Assembly: GCF_900102215.1 (NCBI RefSeq)
Contig: NZ_FNBG01000001.1
Location: 248,001 to 312,000 of the forward strand
Direction of reading: 5' to 3'
DNA from: Fontibacillus panacisegetis
GTDB taxonomy: Bacteria > Bacillota > Bacilli > Paenibacillales > Paenibacillaceae
Length of the DNA stretch: 64,000 nt
The position numbers and the translations under genes are program-made. A model generated the notes under the pieces. It was given only the letters and a program-made list of their open reading frames with translations. It was not told the origin of the DNA and did no database searches. Positions within the stretch are counted from its first letter, which is position 1. Every line of letters begins with the position of its first letter. Positions 1 through 8,364 of the stretch are shown here, piece after piece.

Positions 1-1222
1 AGAGACTGAGATGCAATAAATCGTCATGTCCATGAGCCCGGATGACATCCATATGCCCGGCATCAAACCACAAGTAACGTGCATCTTTGGACCAGTCACT
101 TCGCATAAAGGCGTAACCGCTCTGAGGCAGCTCTATTGAAGAATAGGAAGGCTCCTGCTCTTCCATTTGTTCATATAATTCATAGCCCTGATTCTGAAAA
201 TACCAGATCCCTTCGTAGTCGAGGAAAGCATATCCCATTTTCTTCAAGTCACCACGCTGGCACATTACAGCCCCTCTGGTCAGAACATCACGAATATCTG
301 TCCCGTCACTATCTCCCAGCATGGGCTGATGGCCATCAGGTTGAACAAAAGACAATGATGCACCAAACATTCGATTCAGAGTTTCCATTAGTATTGGGGG
401 CAGTTCGTAATCGTTCACTTTCGCCAGCAATACCGTTTCGAACAAACAATGCAGCACCTCATGATGGTACATACTGCACTGCTCATTGTGCATTCCGTCG
501 GCAAATATCTGTATATGGCACATTTCCTGCATACGCTTGACAGCTATATCTAGCCAAGCTCCCGAACCTTCCAGCTCCGGATACAACAGAGCAAGCTGAA
601 ACAGTCCGTTGCTTTCGAGAAACCCCCAATTGCTCTGTCTGTCATGCGGAGTGTACGCAATGCTCAAATACATCCCATGTCTCTGCACGGCTTCCAAAAA
701 CAATACTTCCTCTTCCTCACCCCATAAATGAGATTTGCAAACACATTGATAACCTTTTAACCAATTAGTAATCCGAATTCCGCTATCCAGCTTACGCCAG
801 GTATCCTTGACGTTGTATGCCCGATCAGCGCTTGAGACTACCTCCTCCTCAGTTAGAGGGTTTTGATTCATCCAGTCACGCAGCAAAAATATATATCCTT
901 CTGCGTATTTCTCCTCCCCAGTTAACCAGTATGCCTGCCCCAATTCACTCATATATCTGGCCCGATTCAGCATCACCAGCCATTCCAAGTCACCATTGTG
1001 CCTGTGATTCCAATCTAAATGATCTGCAAAAGCTACTTCTGTCTCACAACGCTCCATATCCCATCTATGCGTGAAAACAAACGTCTTCTGACAAGCTAAA
1101 TCCGCACGATGCAGCACCTCTGCTACTTCCTCTGGCCACAGTTCCTTACAGGTCTCCACGATAAAATCCCTGTCCCCGGTGTCCCAAAAAAATCGTCTCA
1201 TTCCTTTTGATTTAGAAGTCAT
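1..1222 (-). CDS. Heparinase II/III-family polysaccharide lyase, C-terminus beyond the window
   Basis: This open frame runs from an ATG at 1222 off the left edge, giving about 407 residues with no stop. The first ~170 residues look like the alpha-helical heparinase II/III N-terminal domain: an FTHRWDME segment, then NRARYMSELGQAYWLTGEEKYAE, then WRKLDSGIRITNWLKG. Later segments (HHEVLHCLFETVLLA, a GDSDGTDIRD stretch, and YAFMRSDW near the cut end) fit the start of the lyase core. Family members cleave uronic-acid polysaccharides by beta-elimination. It starts 6 bases after the sdaAA stop, so it is the last visible gene of the 4904-to-1 operon. The ribosome site lies in the sdaAA 3' end (AAGGAGG, about 14 bases upstream). 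No signal peptide is visible, suggesting it acts on imported oligosaccharides. The substrate cannot be told from sequence. Confidence 0.8.
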   Translation of the reverse strand, partial: MTSKSKGMRRFFWDTGDRDFIVETCKELWPEEVAEVLHRADLACQKTFVFTHRWDMERCETEVAFADHLDWNHRHNGDLEWLVMLNRARYMSELGQAYWLTGEEKYAEGYIFLLRDWMNQNPLTEEEVVSSADRAYNVKDTWRKLDSGIRITNWLKGYQCVCKSHLWGEEEEVLFLEAVQRHGMYLSIAYTPHDRQSNWGFLESNGLFQLALLYPELEGSGAWLDIAVKRMQEMCHIQIFADGMHNEQCSMYHHEVLHCLFETVLLAKVNDYELPPILMETLNRMFGASLSFVQPDGHQPMLGDSDGTDIRDVLTRGAVMCQRGDLKKMGYAFLDYEGIWYFQNQGYELYEQMEEQEPSYSSIELPQSGYAFMRSDWSKDARYLWFDAGHMDVIRAHGHDDLLHLSL

Positions 1223-1228
1223 TTTGCG

Positions 1229-2131
1229 TTATATGTCCTCCTTGTCTTCATCAGGGAATTCGTTATACAATTTTTTTCGAATTGCTTCTCCTGTCGGTGT
1301 TGTAGCTAGCCCGCCAAGCGCTGTTTCTTTCAGCGTACCCGGCATCGCCTGACCGATACGGTACATGGCTCCGATCACTTCATCCGCCGGAATCACACTT
1401 GTCACTCCGGCAAGTGCTAAATCTGCTGCCACCATGGCATTTGCAGCTCCCATTGCATTGCGCATCACACAAGGAACCTCAACCAGTCCTGCTACAGGGT
1501 CACAGACAAGACCCAGCGTATTTTTGAGCGCAATAGCTACCGCTTGAGCTAACTGCCCCGGCGTACCGCCTGCCATTTCTACAATAGCGCCTGCAGCCAT
1601 AGCAGATGCCGAGCCTACCTCAGCTTGACAACCACCAGTTGCTCCGGAGATAAAGGATTGATTTGCAATGACATATCCAATCGCTCCTGCTGTGAACAAA
1701 AATCGAAGCATTTGATCTCGGTCAACGTTCATTTCTTCGGATAGCCCAAACAAGCAGCCCGGAATTACACCACTGGCTCCGGCCGTTGGCGTCGCTACGA
1801 TCGTTCCCATCGCCGCATTCACTTCGTTTGTAGCAATAGCACGGCTCACAACCTCCAGCATCCTTTTGCCTGATACATTTGTTCCCTGTTTTAAGTACCC
1901 CTGCAGCTTACGTGCATCTCCACCAACTAACCCGCTTCTTGAAATGACCTCTTCTGAGAGGCCACGTTGGACCGCCTTTTCCATCGTATCCAAATGCAGG
2001 CTCATTCTGCTCGTAATTTGCTCAGGAGTCATATCAGATGCTTCTGCTTCCTCCAGAATCATAATCTCTGAAATCTGCTTGCCTTCCTTCTCCGCGAGCA
2101 GCACCAATTCTTCAATCGTACGGAAATTCAT
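1229..2131 (-). CDS. sdaAA: L-serine ammonia-lyase, iron-sulfur-dependent, alpha subunit
   Basis: Makes the catalytic subunit that deaminates L-serine to pyruvate and ammonia using a [4Fe-4S] cluster. The 300 residues match the usual length of the separate alpha subunit in Firmicutes. Hallmarks are the GTIVATPTAGASGVIPG loop, GATGGCQAEVGSASAMAAGA, and LVCDPVAGLVEVPCVMRN, which carry the conserved cysteines. The beta subunit gene lies 33 bases upstream, and a heparinase-like gene starts 6 bases downstream. Being embedded in a polysaccharide-lyase operon is unusual for this housekeeping enzyme and suggests serine is released during catabolism of the operon's substrate; that link is inference. 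Confidence 0.95.
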   Translation of the reverse strand: MNFRTIEELVLLAEKEGKQISEIMILEEAEASDMTPEQITSRMSLHLDTMEKAVQRGLSEEVISRSGLVGGDARKLQGYLKQGTNVSGKRMLEVVSRAIATNEVNAAMGTIVATPTAGASGVIPGCLFGLSEEMNVDRDQMLRFLFTAGAIGYVIANQSFISGATGGCQAEVGSASAMAAGAIVEMAGGTPGQLAQAVAIALKNTLGLVCDPVAGLVEVPCVMRNAMGAANAMVAADLALAGVTSVIPADEVIGAMYRIGQAMPGTLKETALGGLATTPTGEAIRKKLYNEFPDEDKEDI

Positions 2132-2164
2132 CGGTTAACCCTCCTCACTATCTTGCTATGCTGA

Positions 2165-2830
2165 CTAGAGCGGTGGTACGACCGATACACGTCCAACATC
2201 TTGAATACTGCTAATTTTGTGTGAAGTCTCCATATCAATTCCTTGGTCCGTTTCAATTACCAACAGAGCTTCCTGTCCTCTAGCGGTCCGGTACATCTCC
2301 ATCTTGCCTATATTAATTCGATGATCTGCCAGAACACTTGCTATTGCTGCTATCATGCCGTAATGATCACGATGAAAAACGAGCATCGTCCAGGCGTCTC
2401 CAGTCAGGCACATATCGAACCCACCCGACTCTACTATTTCTATTTTTCCACCACCCAGAGAAATGCCCTTAATCTTTATACATTCCTTGTCGTTACTCAT
2501 CGTAATCCAGGCTGTATTTGGGTGCTCATCAGGAAGGTCAACGGTAGAAATGTTAATCTCAAGGCCTACATCCTTTGCGATCGATAACGCATCTTTAATT
2601 TTCGTATCAAAGGTATCAAAGCCCATGAGCCCGCCTGCAATAGCTACATCTGTTCCATGACCTCGATAAGTCTGTGCAAAGGAACCGCAAAATAAGATGT
2701 CCGCACGTTTCGGTGTTTCCCCTAGCATATTTCTTGCCATTCGGCCAATTCTGGCTGCACCTGCTGTATGTGAGCTTGAAGGACCGATCATCGCCGGACC
2801 GATAATATCGAAGACAGATCGGTATTTCAT
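2165..2830 (-). CDS. sdaAB: L-serine ammonia-lyase, iron-sulfur-dependent, beta subunit
   Basis: Partner subunit of SdaAA. The N-terminal part has the family signature FDIIGPAMIGPSSSHTAGAARIGRMAR, and the C-terminal ~70 residues form an ACT domain (MLVFHRDHYGMIAAIASVLADHRINIGKMEM), which in this family is regulatory. I chose the ATG at 2830 because it overlaps the stop of the upstream DapA-like gene as ATGA, indicating translational coupling; an in-frame ATG 15 bases upstream would add MAGVI but has no better ribosome site. Length is 221 residues, normal for the family. Confidence 0.94.
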   Translation of the reverse strand: MKYRSVFDIIGPAMIGPSSSHTAGAARIGRMARNMLGETPKRADILFCGSFAQTYRGHGTDVAIAGGLMGFDTFDTKIKDALSIAKDVGLEINISTVDLPDEHPNTAWITMSNDKECIKIKGISLGGGKIEIVESGGFDMCLTGDAWTMLVFHRDHYGMIAAIASVLADHRINIGKMEMYRTARGQEALLVIETDQGIDMETSHKISSIQDVGRVSVVPPL

Positions 2831-3888
2831 GATGACCCCAGCCATTTTTTAAGATGACGCTGCACAAAAGCATCATCATTCAAATGCGGATACGCTTCAT
2901 ATACCCGATCGATTTCTGCCAACTGACCTGGCGACAGTTCCTCATCCCGATTCAGACACCAGCGGCCTGCAAGCAATCCTTGTCGCCGCAAAATCTCGTG
3001 AATACCCGGTATGCTTCCGTGAAAATCATGCGACGGATCGAACAAAGCCGCATTCACATCGGTAATTTCCTGACCTCTTGTCAGCCATTCAACCGGGATA
3101 GGTTCTCCTTGCTCGCGCATCTCCACAATAGCATTAAACATATCTACCGCCCTGGAGGTCCATACCGCCCAATGACCTAGCAGTCCGCCAACAATGCGCT
3201 TCTCCACAGATGTTCCATTCACGTTAAAACGATAGGTTGTAAGCAAATCAGCAACGATGTTATCGTCATTTCCGGTATAAAGTGCTATGTCATCTCTACG
3301 ACTTGATTCACAAACGGCTCGAACGACATCCAGCGTCTGGTAACGATTAAATGGCGCCATTTTGATTCCCTGAACGCCGGGAAGCTCCGCCAAACTTTGC
3401 CAAAAGGAATAACTGAGCCGTGTCCCGCCAACCGCTGGCTGTAAATAAAAGCCTATAACCGGAATGACTTCTGCAATCGCTTCCATTCTATGCAGGAGAT
3501 CACTTTCGCTCCACTCGCCCAACCCGCCATTACTTACTAGTCCAAAATGATAACCAAGGCTAACCGCTAACTTTGCTTCTGCGACGGCTTGCTTAGTCGG
3601 TCCGCATATTCCGGCAACTTTGATGAAAGGTGTATCCAGACCCGCCGCCTCTACTTCCTCAGAAGCCAGCCTTAACACAGGCTCCAAAAGATCTATCCCC
3701 GGTTCACGGATTTCAAACTGTGTGGAATGGACACCAACGGCGATGCCCCCCGCTCCGGACGCAAGATAATACTTTGTTAATGCTCTTTGTCTCCGTTCAT
3801 CCAGATTTCGTGAAGCATCTAGTGCAAGCGGATGCGCTGGAATGACAGTGCCTCGCTGAAATAATTCATGGACATTCTCTTCTCCCAT
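2827..3888 (-). CDS. Dihydrodipicolinate synthase/N-acetylneuraminate lyase family protein
   Basis: A 353-residue TIM-barrel aldolase/lyase-like protein. GIKMAPFNRYQ around residue 176 carries the likely Schiff-base lysine of class I DapA-type enzymes. It is longer than DapA (about 290 residues) and lacks close similarity to true DapA, so lysine synthesis is unlikely. Family members cleave or condense 2-keto acids, commonly keto-deoxy sugar acids, which would suit an operon with a uronate-polymer lyase. The start ATG shares one base with the epimerase stop (TAATG), and the stop overlaps sdaAB. Substrate unknown. Confidence 0.82.
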   Translation of the reverse strand: MGEENVHELFQRGTVIPAHPLALDASRNLDERRQRALTKYYLASGAGGIAVGVHSTQFEIREPGIDLLEPVLRLASEEVEAAGLDTPFIKVAGICGPTKQAVAEAKLAVSLGYHFGLVSNGGLGEWSESDLLHRMEAIAEVIPVIGFYLQPAVGGTRLSYSFWQSLAELPGVQGIKMAPFNRYQTLDVVRAVCESSRRDDIALYTGNDDNIVADLLTTYRFNVNGTSVEKRIVGGLLGHWAVWTSRAVDMFNAIVEMREQGEPIPVEWLTRGQEITDVNAALFDPSHDFHGSIPGIHEILRRQGLLAGRWCLNRDEELSPGQLAEIDRVYEAYPHLNDDAFVQRHLKKWLGSS

Positions 3889-4904
3889 TAAAAGACACCC
3901 TCCCGCTGCTGAAAATGTGTCGGCTTGCCCAGCGTATCTCCTCCGGCTTCAACCCATGAAATCGTCCACTCCATCATCTGTCTTAACGATACATTAGGAT
4001 ATCCAAGCAGTTGATGTGACGTCGAAGCATTATTAAGCAGCGCTGTCGGCTGCTCCGTTCCAGTGAACTGGGGACGTGTGCCAAAGGCTTCGCCAAATCG
4101 TTCAGCCAACCATCTGACCGATACGGTTTCGGGACCAGTTACGTTCAAAGTAACAGCAGGTGTACCGCATAACCCTAACGATCGAATCGCCATCTCATTG
4201 GCATCTCCCTGCCAAATTACATTTACGAGTCCCATATTCAAATCAATGGGTCTGCCTTCTTTTACAGCTGAAGCGATTTCCAGCAAAATGCCATATCGCA
4301 TATCAATCGCATAATTTAAGCGAAAATTTAAAATCGGTGTGTTATTTTTACGTGAAAAATATTCAAAAATGCGTTCTCGCCCCAGACATGACTGAGCATA
4401 TTCACCGATTGGAGCAGGAGCAGTTTCTTCCGAAGCTCCCCCCAGCTCGATCGGGGTAAGAGGATAGATATTACCGGAGGAAAAGGATACGATTCGCGAG
4501 TGACTGTATCTCTCGGCTACGCGACCAGGCAAATACGCATTCATCGCCCAAGTAAAATATTCCTTGCCAGTCGTTCCGAATTTATTACCCGCCATGTATA
4601 TAATATTTTGGGCTTCAGGAAGACCATCAAGTGCCTTCTCATCAAGCAAATCAGCAGATACAGTTTCTATACCCGCCTTTTCCAGCTCTTTTTGTAAATG
4701 GCCTGATGAAAATCGAGAGACCCCGATAATCCGTGCATTTTTACCTGCTGCCACCACTCCCCGTTTAGCGAGCTTAGCCAGACTTGGACCCATTTTCCCT
4801 CCAACACCAAGGATCAGAATATCTCCATCCAGCGCGGATAGATCACTTACCAGCCTATCAGATGGCCCACTCAACCGATCCTCTAATTCACTTACCGTTC
4901 TCAT
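3888..4904 (-). CDS. NAD-dependent epimerase/dehydratase family protein
   Basis: First gene of the operon, 338 residues from an ATG at 4904 preceded by GAGGTGAGG. The frame stays open upstream to 5117, but that part has no ribosome site and runs through a terminator. ILILGVGGKMGPSLAKLAKRG is a Rossmann NAD-binding loop of the extended short-chain dehydrogenase/epimerase type, and VSFSSGNIYPL supplies the serine region. The usual YxxxK catalytic pair reads YAQSC, so the lysine is absent at its expected place. The substrate is probably a sugar or sugar acid, judging from the lyase and DapA-like neighbours. Specific reaction unknown. Confidence 0.75.
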   Translation of the reverse strand: MRTVSELEDRLSGPSDRLVSDLSALDGDILILGVGGKMGPSLAKLAKRGVVAAGKNARIIGVSRFSSGHLQKELEKAGIETVSADLLDEKALDGLPEAQNIIYMAGNKFGTTGKEYFTWAMNAYLPGRVAERYSHSRIVSFSSGNIYPLTPIELGGASEETAPAPIGEYAQSCLGRERIFEYFSRKNNTPILNFRLNYAIDMRYGILLEIASAVKEGRPIDLNMGLVNVIWQGDANEMAIRSLGLCGTPAVTLNVTGPETVSVRWLAERFGEAFGTRPQFTGTEQPTALLNNASTSHQLLGYPNVSLRQMMEWTISWVEAGGDTLGKPTHFQQREGVF

Positions 4905-5028
4905 ACTCCTCACCTCTTCAAATCGATGATATCTATCTCTTATCAAATATCTGTTTACATTTTCCATGTTAGGTTTTGAAGGATTAAAAGACAACGACTT
5001 TAAATCGTCCGTAAAACGAGACAACGCA

Positions 5029-5060
5029 CAAAAAAACCGTCCAATCAATTTAGGACGGTT
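5029..5060 (-). terminator. Intrinsic terminator after the ECF sigma gene
   Basis: On the minus strand an 8-bp perfect stem AACCGTCC/GGACGGTT (5060-5053 and 5042-5035, 10-base loop) is followed by a run of T. It lies 17 bases after the sigma-factor stop and insulates it from the downstream epimerase operon. Confidence 0.85.
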
Positions 5061-5076
5061 CAACAATACAAATCTA

Positions 5077-5568
5077 TTAAGCCGATACTTTTCCACTACG
5101 TAGTCTTTGTCTCGCACGATATAGCAGTATTTTAAAATGAGACAATGACACGCCCATCAAATCGGCACTTTCCTGATAAGAAAAACCATGTATATCATAT
5201 AAAAGAACCGCATGCTGCTGATTTGGAGAAAGAAGTGACAAATGTTTATACAATTCTTTTCGATTCTCTTGCCGGACCATATCACTCTCTGGAGTATCCT
5301 CACTTGGGTAATTGTAAAAGAACTCATTTTCATATGCAGACGATCTGCTCTCCTTGCGGAGCTTGTCAATATAAGCGTTGTGAGCGACGCGCAGCAACCA
5401 AGACTTCGTCTTCTTACCCTCGTTCACTTCAAGCTTGTTACATGCCCGAGCAAACGTCTCCTGCATTAAATCCTCGGCATCATGATGATTACGACTTAAG
5501 TACATCAAATAACAATATACATCCTGTTTATATTCACGATATAACACGTCCATTGATAAAATATTCAT
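5077..5568 (-). CDS. ECF-type RNA polymerase sigma-70 factor
   Basis: A 163-residue sigma factor. Region 2 is visible as VYCYLMYLSRNHHDAEDLMQETFARA, with WLLRVAHNAYIDKLRK continuing it; region 4 is LSPNQQHAVLLYDIHGFSYQESADLMGVSLSHFKILLYRARQRLR. I chose the ATG at 5568 (GGGAGAGG eight bases upstream) over a GTG at 5586 with no ribosome site. It follows a D,D-carboxypeptidase gene by 21 bases, so the two are likely co-transcribed. No anti-sigma gene is adjacent: the next gene downstream is separated by a terminator. The regulon is unknown, but cell-wall stress is a reasonable inference from the partner gene. Confidence 0.9.
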   Translation of the reverse strand: MNILSMDVLYREYKQDVYCYLMYLSRNHHDAEDLMQETFARACNKLEVNEGKKTKSWLLRVAHNAYIDKLRKESRSSAYENEFFYNYPSEDTPESDMVRQENRKELYKHLSLLSPNQQHAVLLYDIHGFSYQESADLMGVSLSHFKILLYRARQRLRSGKVSA

Positions 5569-5589
5569 ATGTTTTGCCTCTCCCACTCA

Positions 5590-6522
5590 TCATTTTTGAA
5601 AACCATAGTTCAGCAATCTCACGGTATCTGACCAGACGCCTTGTTCAGTAGAATGAAGTACGACAGTAATCAGTTCTTTTTGATCACGAATTGCTGAGCC
5701 GACCAGGCAATATCCGGCTTTCTCCGTATATCCGGTTTTCACGCCATTTGCGCCTTGAAAATACCACTCATCTTTATCATTCAACAATTTGTTGCGATTC
5801 TCGTAAATAAAGCCACCTTGACCCTGATCCTCTGATTGATGCACTTTCTCTCCAACGATGGATTGAAACTCTGCATTAGCCATCGCTTTTTTAGCAATGA
5901 GAGCCATGTCATAAGCCGTTGTGTAATGATCGGGATCGTGCAAGCCGTGTGGATTTACAAAATGACTCTTTTTTGCACCGATAGCTTTAGCTCTTTTATT
6001 CATCAGTTTGGCAAAATAGGCTACAGACTCCTCCGGATCAAGCTTTTCCCCCGTATCCTTGCGAGCTACATATACAGCAGCAGCTCTGGCCGCATCATTG
6101 CCTGATGGCAGCATCATAGCAGCAACCAAATCGCGTACGGTTAACACATCGCCTGGTTGTAATCCTGCGGAGCTTTCTCCAGATGTTCGGATCCCTACCT
6201 CATTACCAACAGTCACTAAATCATCCGGATTACCCTTTTCCAGCAATATCAAGGCTGTTAAAATTTTTGTCGTACTAGCCGGATACATTTTCTTTTTCTC
6301 ATGATCACTATATATAATTTCACCTGTCTCACGATCCATGATCAGAACAGCTTCTCCCTCCAAATCTGCAAGCTCGATCTTGGCTCGACTCTGAGAAGCG
6401 CTTTTCACCTGATCAAAAAAAGAAACCGAATGCTGCTTTATTGAAGCCCAAGAAAATTTATCGGTAACAAGAAACACACACAATATCAAGATAACAAGCA
6501 AAAATATTTTTTTTCTAAACAA
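5590..6522 (-). CDS. D-alanyl-D-alanine carboxypeptidase, family S11
   Basis: A penicillin-binding serine peptidase that trims the terminal D-alanine of peptidoglycan stem peptides. All three active-site motifs are present: STTK (about residues 83-86), SGN (140-142) and KTG (262-264). The N-terminus is a hydrophobic anchor or signal (FLLVILILCVFLVTD). At about 310 residues it lacks the C-terminal beta-domain and amphipathic helix of DacA/PBP5-type enzymes, so it is probably held by its N-terminal segment. The start is uncertain: a TTG at 6522 has AGAGGGG nine bases upstream, while a GTG at 6546 extends the frame without a good site. It precedes the ECF sigma gene. Confidence 0.9.
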   Translation of the reverse strand: MFRKKIFLLVILILCVFLVTDKFSWASIKQHSVSFFDQVKSASQSRAKIELADLEGEAVLIMDRETGEIIYSDHEKKKMYPASTTKILTALILLEKGNPDDLVTVGNEVGIRTSGESSAGLQPGDVLTVRDLVAAMMLPSGNDAARAAAVYVARKDTGEKLDPEESVAYFAKLMNKRAKAIGAKKSHFVNPHGLHDPDHYTTAYDMALIAKKAMANAEFQSIVGEKVHQSEDQGQGGFIYENRNKLLNDKDEWYFQGANGVKTGYTEKAGYCLVGSAIRDQKELITVVLHSTEQGVWSDTVRLLNYGFQK

Positions 6523-6606
6523 TATGTAAACCCCTCTTTCAACCACTCAGCCTTGCTTCCGTAGTTAATTATGTCGTTCAGAGTTTGCATTACGGATAAG
6601 AAATTA

Positions 6607-6627
6607 TTAAGATTTCCTTAAGATTTC
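6607..6627. promoter_or_regulatory. Tandem 11-bp direct repeat, candidate response-regulator site
   Basis: TTAAGATTTC occurs twice at 6607-6616 and 6618-6627, an 11-bp period that puts both copies on the same DNA face. Tandem half-sites with this spacing are typical of dimeric OmpR/PhoB-family regulators. The repeat sits about 85 bases upstream of the D,D-carboxypeptidase start and between two divergent genes. No promoter for the carboxypeptidase is obvious to me. Confidence 0.5.
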
Positions 6628-6655
6628 AATGCTTTTTTCTTAAAACACTCTGCAA

Positions 6656-6700
6656 TTGACAACAAAATAATATTAAGATATATATTATACTGACTGGTCA
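6656..6700 (+). promoter_or_regulatory. Promoter and possible operator of the TetR-ABC operon
   Basis: TTGACA at 6656-6661 and TATATA at 6679-6684 with a 17-base spacer make a good sigma-A-type promoter. TGACTGGTCA at 6691-6700 is a short inverted repeat (TGAC/GTCA) at the expected transcription start, a plausible autoregulatory site for the TetR protein encoded 25 bases downstream. Confidence 0.6.
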
Positions 6701-6725
6701 AAATAAAAAAAGCAAGGGTGAGCAA

Positions 6726-7379
6726 ATGCCTAAGGTAGGAATGGAGCCAATACGCAGAGCTGAAACTATTAATGCTGCTCTGGAATGCATATGTGAGTTT
6801 GGCATAGACAAAACCACACTGGATATGGTTGCTGCCAAAGCAGGATTTTCTAAAGGAATTATCGCTTATTATTTTAAATCCAAAAAACAATTGATGATGG
6901 AAAGCCTTAAAGCCTTCCTTGCATCCTATAAGCTGAAAATCAGCAGCTTGATTACAAAAGATATGCAGCCGCTGCAAATGGTTAAAGCCGTGGTCGATGT
7001 TTCCCTGCCCCGCATGGATAATGAGAGTCCTGATATGATCAATGTTTCCGATTTGGACGGGATCGAAAAGATTCATCTTCCCCAGGAAAAGATTGCAAAG
7101 ATATTTGTGCAATTTATATCAAAAGCGGCGAATGACGAGGACTTAAAAAATATTGTAAGAGAAGTTTACTTTGAGGATGTTGAAGGGATCTCTTCCTTGA
7201 TCAGCTATGCAAAGAAGGAATATCTAATTAACGAACTTGATGAAAAGAGAGCCGCATACACCCTTTTGGCTATGATCTACGGCTTATCCTTCTTTCGGGT
7301 AACTAATTTCATGCTTCCAGGTGACCATGACAATAGAGAAATTGCTTTTGAGTTTGTAGATAAGCTATTTGGTATTTAG
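6726..7379 (+). CDS. TetR/AcrR-family transcriptional regulator
   Basis: A 217-residue repressor. The N-terminal helix-turn-helix is clear: RRAETINAALECICEFGIDKTTLDMVAAKAGFSKGIIAYYFKSKKQLM. The C-terminal ligand domain is not assignable; the HTH region resembles BetI-type TetR proteins. The ribosome site AGGGTGAG precedes the ATG. It is the first gene of a plus-strand operon with an ABC exporter, so it most likely represses that exporter and itself. Confidence 0.9.
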   Translation: MPKVGMEPIRRAETINAALECICEFGIDKTTLDMVAAKAGFSKGIIAYYFKSKKQLMMESLKAFLASYKLKISSLITKDMQPLQMVKAVVDVSLPRMDNESPDMINVSDLDGIEKIHLPQEKIAKIFVQFISKAANDEDLKNIVREVYFEDVEGISSLISYAKKEYLINELDEKRAAYTLLAMIYGLSFFRVTNFMLPGDHDNREIAFEFVDKLFGI

Positions 7380-7416
7380 CAGGTTAAATTTATTAGACGA
7401 AGGGAGCGATGAAAAG

Positions 7417-8364
7417 ATGGAGCATGAGATATTTCTTTCTGTAGAAGGACTGAGTAAAGAATACGGAGAACTGCAGGCAGTAGATAAAGTGAGCTTTTCA
7501 GTGTATAAGGGAGAAATTTTCGGGCTGCTCGGGCCAAATGGTGCCGGAAAAACCACAACCATCAAAATGCTGTGCGGCCTTCTAAGGGCTGATGCCGGTA
7601 ATCTGATTTTTGACGGAATTCCCATATCAACAGGCTACAATCAAATCAAAGGCATGATAGGATTATGCCCTCAGGATATTGTTATATGGGAGCGGCTAAC
7701 CTGTCTTGAGCAATTGAAATTTGTCGGGATGTCCTACGGACTTTCCTCCAGGGAAGCTGGTCAAAGGGCGATACATCTTTTGGAAGGCCTTGGGCTTGAA
7801 GGCAAAAAGAATAAGCTTGCCCAGACTCTTTCCGGAGGAATGCAAAGAAGACTGAATATTGCGCTGGCCTTGATCCATGATCCGGAGCTTATCATACTTG
7901 ACGAGCCCCAGGCAGGGCTTGATCCTCAAAGCAGAATTCTGGTCCGTGATTTCATAAGACAGTTGGCAAAACAAAAAACTGTAATACTTACAACGCATGA
8001 CATGGATGAAGCTGACAGGCTCTCGGACAGAGTAGCTATAATGGATCACGGAAAGATACTTTTAATAGATACGCCCGAAAAGCTCAAAGAAAAATCCGGT
8101 ATGGGAGATATTATTCAGATAGAAATAAACGAAATAAATAAAGATCAAATCGACAGGCTGCTCAATTCCATCCCGCCGAGTTTTACCGAGAAAAAGTATT
8201 CCGACGGTTTTTTGCTGCTCGGGGCAAGTCATGTGCTTGAGCTGATTCCAATAATAAATAGTACATTACAAGCATTGAAGATACCTGTAAAGAATATAAC
8301 GATTCGAAAGCGCACGCTCGAAGATGCGTTTATCTCATTGACCGGAAGGGGGCTTCGTGAATGA
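7417..8364 (+). CDS. ABC transporter ATP-binding protein, drug/antibiotic exporter type
   Basis: A 315-residue ATPase of the CcmA/DrrA-like class. Walker A is GPNGAGKTT, the signature is LSGGMQRR, Walker B is LIILDEPQAGLD, and the H-loop histidine is in TTHDMDEADRLSD. The C-terminal ~90 residues form the extension common in this class. I placed the start at ATG 7417 (AGGGAG 10 bases upstream); the frame extends further upstream into the tetR stop region without a ribosome site. It overlaps the permease by 4 bases, so the two products probably form one exporter. Confidence 0.92.
   Translation: MEHEIFLSVEGLSKEYGELQAVDKVSFSVYKGEIFGLLGPNGAGKTTTIKMLCGLLRADAGNLIFDGIPISTGYNQIKGMIGLCPQDIVIWERLTCLEQLKFVGMSYGLSSREAGQRAIHLLEGLGLEGKKNKLAQTLSGGMQRRLNIALALIHDPELIILDEPQAGLDPQSRILVRDFIRQLAKQKTVILTTHDMDEADRLSDRVAIMDHGKILLIDTPEKLKEKSGMGDIIQIEINEINKDQIDRLLNSIPPSFTEKKYSDGFLLLGASHVLELIPIINSTLQALKIPVKNITIRKRTLEDAFISLTGRGLRE

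Noticed and set aside
136..1074. Plus-strand ORFs of 134 and 85 codons at the left end
   Set aside because: They lie opposite a clear heparinase-like coding frame on the minus strand, have no ribosome sites and give low-complexity translations.
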